From an uncultured Eubacteriales bacterium (GTDB lineage Bacteria; Bacillota; Clostridia; Oscillospirales; CAG-272): a stretch of DNA of 12,926 nucleotides. This document shows, in pieces, positions 1 to 6,724 of the stretch (position 1 is its first letter; every line of letters starts with the position of its first letter). The notes under the pieces were generated by a model. That model was not told the origin of the DNA and did no database searches. It saw only the letters and a program-made list of their open reading frames with translations. The position numbers and the translations under genes were made by a program. Location of the stretch: the NCBI GenBank assembly GCA_934474225.1, contig CAKSLU010000038.1, positions 1-12,926 on the forward strand, given 5' to 3'.

Positions 1-3000
1 GCCGTCGTCGCCGTAGACGCCGGTGATGCACTCTACTGTGTAGGGGTGCACGCCGTCGCCGCCGCCGACCTTCTCCCAATCGTAGGTGGGCACGCAGATC
101 TCCGAAGGCTCACCGATGATTGTCCAGGGATTCTTGTACTTCGCGATCTGCAGTGCCTGATAGAAGTCCGTCGTATCGCGGTTGTACTCATTGACGAAGA
201 TGATGTAGTTCTCGCCGCCGACCTCGAGGGTGGACATGCCGCCGATCCAGGAGAATTTGTCCGGATTCTTCGTGTCCGGGAAGACGATAGGCTCGGGCAC
301 ATTGACCTCGCCGGTCACCGGGTTGCCCCATCTGCCCATGAGGTCGTCGCCGTCCAGGCACTTGATGACATAACCGGTGAGCGAGGAGTAGTTCCAGTCC
401 TGCCCGTCGTCACTGGTGACAAAGCAGTACCAGCCCGCGTCCTTTTCGCCGACCTGCTCGGCGCTGAAATAGTGGATCTCGGGCGACCACATGTTGTGCG
501 ACCACTCGTGCCCGTCCTCGGGCGCATAGATGACCGCGCCTGCCGCCGTGGAGAGGTCGCCGATGTTGGCAACCTTGTAGAGCATGAGTCGGTCGCCGCC
601 GGTAGCAGTGTAATAGTACGCGCCGTTGTGGTAGAGGATCCACGGGTCGGCGCCGAAATAGCGAATCGGGTTTGAGAAGGTATAGGTGCCGCTGACGCGC
701 GCATCCGGGTTGAAGCCGTTGGCAAAATTCAGGGTGGAGGTCATGTTCTCGCCCATGCGCTCGGTGCCGCGAATCTCGGCGCAGTGCGCAAAGTCGCCGC
801 CCGCGATGTTGACCGTCCAACTTCCCACAAGGTGGCCCGCCTTGGCATAGCGGGGCATGATGCGGCCCCAAATTTCGCCGCCGTTTACGGTGACGGTGAG
901 GTTGCCGCTGTAGGTCTGATTATCCGTGCCGTAGCCGTGGCCGACAATGCCGTAGCCCAGTTTGCCGCCGTTCACCACGACCGTGAGGTCGCCCGAATGC
1001 GACTGCGCGCTGCTCATGTAGATGAAGTCCACGACTTCACCGCCGTTCATCGTGAGGGTGACATTGCAATTCACCGGCGTGCCCTTCGAGCTGCCGAGGC
1101 GCACGCGCTCCCACTTGCCGCCGTTCACGGTGAGGCTGCCGGTAAGGTCCTTGGCCTCCAGTACAGCGGGGTCGGTGCCGCCCACGATGCAGGGGTAGGT
1201 CGTGTTTGTCCCGGCGATGCCGGTGGTCACATCCGCGCCGAAGGTGAGGGCCTTGTAGTTTGCAAAGAAGCCGACATACGCCTTGGCGCTGTCGATGTGC
1301 AGGCGGTCAAACCGGGTTTCGCCGCCGATGTAATAGTTGGCGTCCAGCACGAGGCGCGCGTCCGCCGACTTGCGGTAGTCCACGCCGTCCTGCACCGAGG
1401 TGACGGTCACGCGCCCGGTGTGTGCGGGTGCGACAAACGCCGCCGAGAAGCGGTAGGCGCCGCAGACCACCAGTGTGCCGCCCGCGTCGCCGAGCGCGGC
1501 ATAGGCATCCGCAAGGCTGCCGACCGGCGCGTTGGCACTGACGCCGCTGCCGGTGCCGCCGCCCGCGAGGTAAACCACGCGCGCGCTGTCCGTCTCAAAG
1601 AGTGCCGCCGCATCGCCGAGCGAGGAGACTGCAATGCCGTCGCCGAGGCGAAGCGTGCCGCGCACATTCTCGCCCTCGACCGCATAGCCGCCGACCTTGC
1701 CGCCGAAGAGCGCATAGGAAAGGCTGCCGCGCACCGCGCGGAACAGAACCGTGCCGACCTCGCCGCCGCCAATGGTCAGCGAGAAGCTGTCGGTCGCCGT
1801 CTCCGCCGACGCGATGCTGCCGACGCTGCCCGCGAGCACCTCAATTTCGACCGCGGTGCTGCCGCCGATGATGCTGTCAACGACCGCGCCGTCCACCAGT
1901 ACCCGGCCCGCGTCCGTCACCTTGCCGAAGCTGCCGCCGCGCAGGACTGCCGCGCCGGAAATATTCATTTTTGCCGTGGTCTTCACATCCGCCGCCACGG
2001 TAAGCGTGCCGCGGCGCGCGTCCAATGCGCCGTCGCCGCCGAGCGTGAGCGCAGAGAGCGCCGTGTCGCCGCCGAGCGTATAGCTGCCGTGCAGCACAAG
2101 CGCTGCGTTCTCGTCCGCGCCGCGCACTGCAATTGCCGCCGCATGCGTCGGCTCGGCGAAGTCCGTCAGCTCGATTTTGCCTTTGACAAGCAGCGCCGCA
2201 CCGCTCTCCGCAGCCGTGCGGAACGCATCGGCAAAGGGTGCGGGATCGTCTGCGGTTCTGCCGCTGCCCGTCGCGTCCGCCGCCGCATAGACGGCGGCGA
2301 TGTTCTCCACGCGGTCAAAGCCGACGCCGAAGGTTTCGATCTGCGCCGCAGAATAGTCGCGGGCGTCATAGTACAGCGTCTTGGTCTTGCCCTTTTCCTT
2401 CGTCATCGCGCGCAGCTTTTCGGTCTTGTAGGTCAGCGAGACAAGGGGCGTCTTGATGCCCGCCACGGTGATGTTTGCCTCGCCGATAACATTGTTGACA
2501 AAGATGCCGTCGCGCACATTGCCGCCGGTGAAGACAGCCGTCGCGTCGTTGTCCAGGCGGCGCGTGTCGTCGCCGCCGAGGTAGATGCTGCCGAAGTCGC
2601 CGCCCGAGATGTTCACCACGGCGCTGTCCGAGACATGCTTTGCATAGGAGCCGCAGAGCAGAATGTCAATTTCGCCGCCCGAAATGTCCACATAGTGCGT
2701 GCCCGAGTAGACAAGGCCGTCAAACTTATCGTTCCAGTTCTGCCGCGTGCCGCCGATGACGCGGGTGAATTTGCCGCTCTTGATGGTGATGTGCGAGTCG
2801 AGCGTGGTGTCCACCGAGTCCTCGGGCGACTGATAGCCGCCGACGACCCAAAGCCCGCGGTCGGTCTCGCCGGTGTAGGTCATGGTCATCCCCTCGCCGA
2901 AGGTGAGCGGATTGTACTGCGCGACGACGACCAGCGAATTGTCGCGCTCCAGCGTCAGGTGCTCAAAGGTGGTCGCGCCGGTGAGGTAATACCGACGCGC

Positions 3001-3357
3001 GCCGGAAATGACAAGCTTTGCGCCCGACGCGCCGTAGTCCTCGTGCTCGCCGCGCGAGGTCAGCACAAATTCCGTGTCGGGGTGCGCCACTTCGCGGGCG
3101 TTTCCGGCGAAGACATAGGCGTTCTTCACCACGATGTACGCGCGTTCCGCGCCGTCGCGCACGGCGTTCCTGCACGCCTCGCTCCAGGTGCGCAGCGGCT
3201 TTGCCGCGTCCCTGCCCGAGACATTGTCCGCGCCGGCTTCGGAATCTATATAATAGTACACAACATCCTCTGCCGCATTTGCCGCGACCGCCGCAAAAAC
3301 GGTCAGAAGCGACAGCGCCGCAAGCAGGAAAAGAAAGACGCGAAATGGCTTTTTCAT
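1..3357 (-). CDS. Large secreted modular protein with C-terminal GH43-like beta-propeller (3' end outside window)
   Basis: This frame reads without a stop from ATG at 3357 to position 1, giving 1119 residues; the C-terminus lies outside the window. An AGGA-type ribosome binding site sits about 10 nt before the start. Residues 1-29 form a signal peptide (MKKPFRVFLFLLAAL..., likely cleavage after ANA), so the protein is exported. Residues about 33-350, 357-590 and 593-740 begin with related sequences of the type VYLAGGGTGSG..SA..P..SL..A. Residues about 745-880 show a ladder of NGG/AGG turns at 745, 771, 796, 825 and 852, spaced 25-29 residues, typical of a beta-solenoid. From about residue 893 the sequence resembles GH43 five-bladed propellers (arabinofuranosidase/xylosidase-type): GADPWI with Asp904, YYYTATGGDR, and MWSPEIHYF with Glu960. 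A glutamate at 1109 may be the catalytic acid. Where remembered relatives carry IDG, this protein reads IGG (Gly1039), so activity is uncertain. Plant-glycan binding or hydrolysis is inferred. It could be a non-catalytic carbohydrate-binding paralogue. Confidence 0.8.
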   Translation of the reverse strand, partial: MKKPFRVFLFLLAALSLLTVFAAVAANAAEDVVYYYIDSEAGADNVSGRDAAKPLRTWSEACRNAVRDGAERAYIVVKNAYVFAGNAREVAHPDTEFVLTSRGEHEDYGASGAKLVISGARRYYLTGATTFEHLTLERDNSLVVVAQYNPLTFGEGMTMTYTGETDRGLWVVGGYQSPEDSVDTTLDSHITIKSGKFTRVIGGTRQNWNDKFDGLVYSGTHYVDISGGEIDILLCGSYAKHVSDSAVVNISGGDFGSIYLGGDDTRRLDNDATAVFTGGNVRDGIFVNNVIGEANITVAGIKTPLVSLTYKTEKLRAMTKEKGKTKTLYYDARDYSAAQIETFGVGFDRVENIAAVYAAADATGSGRTADDPAPFADAFRTAAESGAALLVKGKIELTDFAEPTHAAAIAVRGADENAALVLHGSYTLGGDTALSALTLGGDGALDARRGTLTVAADVKTTAKMNISGAAVLRGGSFGKVTDAGRVLVDGAVVDSIIGGSTAVEIEVLAGSVGSIASAETATDSFSLTIGGGEVGTVLFRAVRGSLSYALFGGKVGGYAVEGENVRGTLRLGDGIAVSSLGDAAALFETDSARVVYLAGGGTGSGVSANAPVGSLADAYAALGDAGGTLVVCGAYRFSAAFVAPAHTGRVTVTSVQDGVDYRKSADARLVLDANYYIGGETRFDRLHIDSAKAYVGFFANYKALTFGADVTTGIAGTNTTYPCIVGGTDPAVLEAKDLTGSLTVNGGKWERVRLGSSKGTPVNCNVTLTMNGGEVVDFIYMSSAQSHSGDLTVVVNGGKLGYGIVGHGYGTDNQTYSGNLTVTVNGGEIWGRIMPRYAKAGHLVGSWTVNIAGGDFAHCAEIRGTERMGENMTSTLNFANGFNPDARVSGTYTFSNPIRYFGADPWILYHNGAYYYTATGGDRLMLYKVANIGDLSTAAGAVIYAPEDGHEWSHNMWSPEIHYFSAEQVGEKDAGWYCFVTSDDGQDWNYSSLTGYVIKCLDGDDLMGRWGNPVTGEVNVPEPIVFPDTKNPDKFSWIGGMSTLEVGGENYIIFVNEYNRDTTDFYQALQIAKYKNPWTIIGEPSEICVPTYDWEKVGGGDGVHPYTVECITGVYGDDG

Positions 3358-3392
3358 CGGGAATTCCTCGCTTTTTTCAGGATTTCACTTTC

Positions 3393-3421
3393 ATGGTATC
3401 ACATGCGTACCCCCGCGTCAA
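3393..3421 (-). promoter_or_regulatory. Promoter of the large secreted protein
   Basis: On the minus strand the -35 box TTGACG (3416-3421) and the -10 box TACCAT (3393-3398) are 17 bp apart. A TGA directly before the -10 box makes it an extended -10. Transcription would begin near 3386, giving a leader of about 29 nt before the ATG at 3357. Confidence 0.7.
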
Positions 3422-3475
3422 TCCCTCATGCCGATTTGCATAATATCGGAAAGCTGACAGTGATTTCAGAAAGGT

Positions 3476-3513
3476 CAAAAAGAAAGAGGAGCAGGCGCTC
3501 CTCTTTCTTTTTG
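3476..3513. terminator. Strong hairpin terminator between the Dabb gene and the large secreted protein gene
   Basis: A perfect 17-bp stem (3476-3492 with 3497-3513) has a 4-nt loop. Its outer part is A-rich on one side and T-rich on the other, so each strand ends in a run of T. It starts 13 nt past the Dabb stop codon and lies upstream of the next gene's promoter, so it separates two transcription units. Confidence 0.8.
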
Positions 3514-3525
3514 ATGCGGTTGTCT

Positions 3526-3825
3526 TTACGCTTCGTAATCCATGCAGACGCGGGACTTGACCACGCTGCGGACATGGGTTGCCGCCGCGACATGCGCGGG
3601 ATGTACCTTGTAGCCGTCGTAGGCTGCCGCGTCGGTGAGGGTGCTGTCCAGCATCATATCCACATTGCTGCTGTCCATCGGGTTGATCTCCACCTTGAGC
3701 GAAACAAGCCCCGGTACGACGCCGACCAGCGCCTCGAGGTCGCGCTTGCACTGCTCTGCCTCCTTGCGCTTCTCGGCGGGGGTGAGTTCGTCCTTCAGCT
3801 GCCAAAGCAAAATATGTCTGACCAT
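3526..3825 (-). CDS. Dabb-family (stress-responsive A/B barrel) protein
   Basis: The protein has 99 residues, the usual size for a single-domain dimeric alpha/beta-barrel (Dabb) protein. The start at 3825 is set by a strong AAAGGAGA about 6 nt upstream; the longer upstream frame runs into repeat sequence and is not credible. Family features visible are the N-terminal MVRHILLWQLK strand, the central VVPGLVSLKVEINP, the SSNVDMMLDS strand, and the HPAHVAAATHVRSVV...R..MDYEA C-terminal helix and strand. No signal peptide or membrane segment is present, so it should be cytosolic. Dabb proteins occur as stress proteins and in ligand-binding or cyclase roles. The specific substrate cannot be told here. 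It is monocistronic, with a terminator downstream. Confidence 0.9.
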   Translation of the reverse strand: MVRHILLWQLKDELTPAEKRKEAEQCKRDLEALVGVVPGLVSLKVEINPMDSSNVDMMLDSTLTDAAAYDGYKVHPAHVAAATHVRSVVKSRVCMDYEA

Positions 3826-3905
3826 GATTTTGTCTCCTTTATATAAATAATGAAATGCAAATGAAATGCGGGATGTGCATTCGGTCGGGGGGCGACGCTG
3901 TCTTA

Positions 3906-3936
3906 GGCTTCCCTTGGGGGAAGGCTTGGATGCGGC
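3906..3936. repeat. Solo terminal-hairpin remnant of the family B repeat
   Basis: GGCTTCCCTTGGGGGAAGGC followed by TTGGATGCGG matches the left end of the full element at 9305 joined directly to its right flank. The interior of about 110 bp is missing. It looks like a deletion derivative of that element. The rest of 3826-3997 shows no convincing gene. Two TGAAATGC direct repeats lie at 3851 and 3862, just upstream of the Dabb gene. Confidence 0.6.
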
Positions 3937-3997
3937 GGGAGCAAGCCCCCGCCTGTGCGGTGTAAAGATGTGCGGCACACAATATCTTTGCAAGCCT

Positions 3998-4150
3998 GTA
4001 GGGACCGGCGTCCGGGGCGGTCCGTTTTTGCTTTGGTTGGGACGGACCGTCGCGGGATGTTTTTCGGTTTCGCTCGCGAAATCGTCGGCGTTCAGCCGAC
4101 GAAGAAAAACTCCTTAGGAACGCTCGCGTTCCGGTCGCCACGGTCCCTAC
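3998..4150. repeat. Family C inverted-repeat element with an extra internal hairpin block
   Basis: The element starts GTAGGGACCGGCGTCC and ends GGTCCCTAC, then continues with the connector AAAGTTGGTGCGTG. Its first half (arm, TTTTTGCTTTGG loop, returning arm to CGGACCGTC) matches the 72-bp copy at 10809-10880. About 80 bp of new sequence then interrupts the returning arm. That insert contains hairpins at 4068-4081, 4084-4100 and 4117-4132 and an outer GTTTTTC/GAAAAAC pairing (4059-4065 with 4104-4110). Confidence 0.75.
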
Positions 4151-4169
4151 AAAGTTGGTGCGTGTATTC

Positions 4170-4280
4170 GGCTCCCCTGTGCAAGGGGAGCTGTCAACGG
4201 AGTTGACTGAGGGGTTGTTCCGTGGCTTTGTAACAATCCCTCCGTCGGCTCCGCCGACACCTCCCTTTACCGGGGGAGGC
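4170..4280. repeat. Family A structured inverted repeat, copy 1
   Basis: Two 49-nt arms (4171-4219 and 4232-4280) are imperfect inverted copies of each other around a 12-nt centre. Each arm also folds on itself: GCTCCCCTGTGCAAGGGGAGC and TCAACGGAGTTGA on the left, GTCGGCTCCGCCGAC and CCTCCCTTTACCGGGGGAGG on the right. TTGTT/AACAA closes the centre. Reading frames across it are not believable proteins. Related copies lie at 6539, 9305, 12672 and 12851. Confidence 0.85.
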
Positions 4281-4301
4281 GAAGTTAGATTGCCATGGAT
4301 G

Positions 4302-4325
4302 CGGGCGACCGATGGTCGCCCCTAC
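4302..4325. repeat. Family D half-element (GGGCGACC/GGTCGCCC palindrome)
   Basis: CGGGCGACCGATGGTCGCCC followed by CTAC is the right half of the full 65-bp element at 6725-6789. It is followed by the usual connector, here AGGTTTGTGCGTGC. Similar half copies are at 9450 and 12807. Confidence 0.75.
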
Positions 4326-4342
4326 AGGTTTGTGCGTGCATT

Positions 4343-4370
4343 CGGCTCTCCCCACCGGGGAAGGCTTGGT
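4343..4370. repeat. Solo terminal-hairpin remnant near the RNase J stop
   Basis: GGCTCTCCCCACCGGGGAAG followed by GCTTGG is a short hairpin with the right flank of family B but no interior. It lies 11 nt past the RNase J stop codon and might stop or protect that transcript. It lacks a T-run, so no terminator is claimed. Confidence 0.5.
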
Positions 4371-4381
4371 TACTCCCGCTT

Positions 4382-6259
4382 TTACACATCCATGATGACC
4401 GGCAGAATCATCGGCTTGCGGTGCGTCTTTTGGTACAGATACTTGCCGAGAGCGTCCTTGACCGCATTCTTCAATTCCATCCAGTCGGTGCGGCTGCCCT
4501 CGAGGCACTTTTCCAGCGCCGCTGCGGCAATCCCGCGCGCCTCGCCCATCAGCTCCTCGCTCTCGCGCACATAGACAAAGCCGCGCGAGATGATGTCCGG
4601 CCCCGAGGAAACCAGGCGGGCATCCAAATCCACCGCCGCAACCACGACGATGAGGCCGTCCTGCGACAGATGCTTGCGGTCACGCAGCACGATGCTGCCG
4701 ACATCGCCGACGCCGAAGCCGTCCACCAAAATCTTGCCGGACGGCACGGTGCCCGCAAAGCGCGCGCCCTTCGCGTCGATTTCCAGCACCTTGCCGATGT
4801 CGGAAATGAAGATATTCTCATCCGGAATGCCCATATCGCGGGCAATCTGGCGGTTGGCATCGAGGTGGCGCAGCTCGCCGTGAATCGGCATGAAATACTT
4901 CGGGTGCGTAAGCGCCTGCATCAGCTTCAGCTCCTCGCGGCAGGCGTGCCCCGAAACATGTACATCGGTCTCGGGGTCGTGCATGACCGAAACGCCGCTG
5001 CCGATGAGTGCGTTGATGATTTTGCCGACCGACTTCTCGTTGCCGGGAATCGCCGAGGCGCTGATAACCACGAGGTCCTTCTGCCCGAGCGTGACCCGCT
5101 CGTTGTCGCCGAAGGCGAGGCGGTAGAGCGCGCTCATCGGCTCGCCCTGGCTGCCCGTGGTGACCAGGGTGACCTGGCTCTCGGGATAGCGCTTGATGTC
5201 CTTGATGTCAATGAGCAGCCCGTCCGGCACATTCATATACCCAAGCGCGCTGGCGGCGGCAATGACATTGATCATGCTGCGGCCCAGGACGGCGACCTTG
5301 CGCCCGTTTTCGGCTGACAGCGAAATAATCTGCTGCACGCGGTGGACATTGGACGAGAATGTCGCAATGACCAGCCGCTTATCCTTGTTTTTGAGGAAGA
5401 TGTCCGCAAGGCTTCTGCCGACGGTGCGTTCCGACGGGGTGAAGCCCGGGCGCTCGGCATTGGTGGACTCGCACATGAGCAGCAGCACGCCCTCATTGCC
5501 GATTTCACCGATGCGGGTGATGTCCATCATCTTGCCGTCCACCGGGGTGAGGTCCAGCTTGAAGTCACCGGTGTGGAACAGGATGCCGAGCGGCGTGCGG
5601 ATGGCTACAGCGCAGGCATCGGCAATCGAGTGGTTGACGCGGACAAACTCTGCCGAGAGTTTGCCGAGCTGCACGGTGTCGCCGGGCTGCACGGTGTGCA
5701 GGCGGGGCGTGTGCGGCAGCGAATGCTCGGACAGCTTTTTCTCCACGATGCCGAGCGTGAGCGCCGTGCCGTAAATATCCGGGTTGATGGAGCGCAGCAC
5801 ATAGGGCAGCGAGCCGATGTGGTCCTCGTGCCCGTGCGTCAGAAGGATGCCGCGAATCTTCTCCTTGTTCTTTTCGAGGTAGGTGACATCCGGGATGACC
5901 AGATCCACGCCGAGCATATCCTCGTCGGGAAACGCGATGCCGCAGTCCACGACAATGATGTCGTCGCCGTACTCAATCATGGTCATATTTTTGCCGATTT
6001 CATGCAGACCGCCGAGCGAGGCGATGCGAATTTTGCCGGTCGGCTTTGCACCGCCCTTGCGGCGGCGCTTGGCAGGCTGTGCAGCTGCGGGCTGCACGGT
6101 CTGCGCTGGGGTCACGACCGCGGCGGGCGCGGCGGCAGGCGCCGCTTTTGGCTGCGCCTTCTTCGGCCGTCTGGTGTAGTGCCGCTTGGCGGGCTTTTTC
6201 TCCGCCGGGGCGGCATTCTGCGGGTTCTCCGCCATGTTATTCTGATTGTTTCTTGCCAT
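4382..6259 (-). CDS. rnj: Ribonuclease J
   Basis: The protein has 625 residues and belongs to the metallo-beta-lactamase/beta-CASP ribonuclease J family (5'-3' exo- and endonuclease for mRNA decay and rRNA maturation in Bacillota). The zinc-site motif THGHEDHIGS places His142, His144, Asp146 and His147; His210 (VNHS) and Asp232 (HTGDFKLD) follow. The beta-CASP part carries STNAERPG (265-272) and the family's HVSGHA (434-439), and His460 (PIHGE) completes the site. The C-terminal domain covers roughly 560-625. Residues 1-75 are an extension rich in Ala, Pro, Lys and Arg (KRHYTRRPKK, AKRRRKGGAK). It is longer than in the roughly 555-residue Bacillus enzymes and is probably disordered and RNA-binding. 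The start is supported by AAGGAG 5 nt upstream. The gene appears monocistronic, with its own promoter at 6474-6502. Confidence 0.97.
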   Translation of the reverse strand: MARNNQNNMAENPQNAAPAEKKPAKRHYTRRPKKAQPKAAPAAAPAAVVTPAQTVQPAAAQPAKRRRKGGAKPTGKIRIASLGGLHEIGKNMTMIEYGDDIIVVDCGIAFPDEDMLGVDLVIPDVTYLEKNKEKIRGILLTHGHEDHIGSLPYVLRSINPDIYGTALTLGIVEKKLSEHSLPHTPRLHTVQPGDTVQLGKLSAEFVRVNHSIADACAVAIRTPLGILFHTGDFKLDLTPVDGKMMDITRIGEIGNEGVLLLMCESTNAERPGFTPSERTVGRSLADIFLKNKDKRLVIATFSSNVHRVQQIISLSAENGRKVAVLGRSMINVIAAASALGYMNVPDGLLIDIKDIKRYPESQVTLVTTGSQGEPMSALYRLAFGDNERVTLGQKDLVVISASAIPGNEKSVGKIINALIGSGVSVMHDPETDVHVSGHACREELKLMQALTHPKYFMPIHGELRHLDANRQIARDMGIPDENIFISDIGKVLEIDAKGARFAGTVPSGKILVDGFGVGDVGSIVLRDRKHLSQDGLIVVVAAVDLDARLVSSGPDIISRGFVYVRESEELMGEARGIAAAALEKCLEGSRTDWMELKNAVKDALGKYLYQKTHRKPMILPVIMDV

Positions 6260-6318
6260 AAATTCTCCTTATTCTATCGTCTTATGCAAACGCGCCGCGA
6301 AACAGATGCGCGGGCATG

Positions 6319-6349
6319 AAAATAAAATCTGTCGGACAAATCGGACAGA
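6319..6349 (-). promoter_or_regulatory. Terminator-like hairpin in the RNase J leader
   Basis: On the minus strand TCTGTCCGA pairs with TCCGACAGA around a TTTG loop (8 pairs, one C-C mismatch) and is followed at once by TTTTATTTT. It sits about 60 nt before the RNase J start, inside the leader. A second, GC-rich hairpin (CCGGGGCGGC with GCCGTACCCGG) lies just upstream around 6363-6387. This could be an attenuator or an RNase J self-cleavage or entry site; function is inferred only. Confidence 0.45.
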
Positions 6350-6473
6350 CATGGTAAAAGCTCCGGGTACGGCAAACGCCGCCCCGGTCGGATGTATGTC
6401 GGCTTGGAGCGCACCGCGGAACGCACAGGCGGGCACTTTACGCACATAAAAACCGTTCAACAATTACATGTTT

Positions 6474-6502
6474 ATTATACACCATCCGCAGATGGAATGC
6501 AA
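6474..6502 (-). promoter_or_regulatory. Promoter of RNase J
   Basis: On the minus strand TTGCAT (6497-6502) and a perfect TATAAT (6474-6479) are 17 bp apart. Transcription would start near 6467, leaving a long untranslated leader of about 208 nt. No credible leader peptide with a ribosome binding site was found in it. Confidence 0.75.
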
Positions 6503-6538
6503 GAGGGTTTGTAAAAAAGGAAAGCGGGGGGCATCTTC

Positions 6539-6652
6539 GGCTCCCCTGTGTAAGGGGAGCTGTCAACGAAGTTGACTGAGGGGTTGTTTTTTTGCTTTGT
6601 AACAATCCCTCCGTCATGCTTCGCATGACACCTCCCTTTGCACAAGGGAGGC
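6539..6652. repeat. Family A structured inverted repeat, copy 2
   Basis: It has the same layout as copy 1. Left hairpins are GCTCCCCTGTGTAAGGGGAGC and TCAACGAAGTTGA. The centre is TTGTT, TTTTTTGCTTTGT, AACAA. Right hairpins are GTCATGCTTCGCATGAC and CCTCCCTTTGCACAAGGGAGG. Compared with copy 1, both sides of the GTC...GAC stem have changed together, which keeps the pairing. Confidence 0.85.
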
Positions 6653-6724
6653 GAAGATAGAATAGCTTGGATGCGGCGGGAGGCAGACGGCGCATAATGG
6701 TGTGTACACAGTTCCCGCCATTCC

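Noticed and set aside
784..3846. A 1020-codon open frame on the plus strand
   Set aside because: It is in exact antisense codon register to the large secreted protein and the Dabb gene, both of which have clear signals and domains. Its product is Arg/Ala/His-rich, has no recognisable domain and no ribosome binding site. It stays open because the real genes avoid TTA, CTA and TCA codons. The same holds for 46-675.
3840..3900. Promoter of the Dabb gene
   Set aside because: AT-rich -10-like strings (CATTAT, TTTATA) exist, but none has a -35 box at a proper distance and some would overlap the ribosome binding site.
4343..4381. Intrinsic terminator of RNase J
   Set aside because: A hairpin is present, but no T-run follows on the minus strand and the sequence is explained as a repeat remnant.
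4155..4574. Frames running through the repeats (4155-4574, 6438-6776, 12670-12888)
   Set aside because: They translate the structured repeats and carry no ribosome binding site or protein-like composition. The recurring GSPVQGEL- or LCKGSC-like peptides come from the repeat DNA.
4295..6319. Two long plus-strand frames (4295-5317 and 5342-6319)
   Set aside because: They are antisense shadows of RNase J, which carries every family motif in the minus frame.
6269..6463. A 64-codon frame in the RNase J leader
   Set aside because: It needs a TTG start without a ribosome binding site just after the predicted transcription start, and its product has no clear features.
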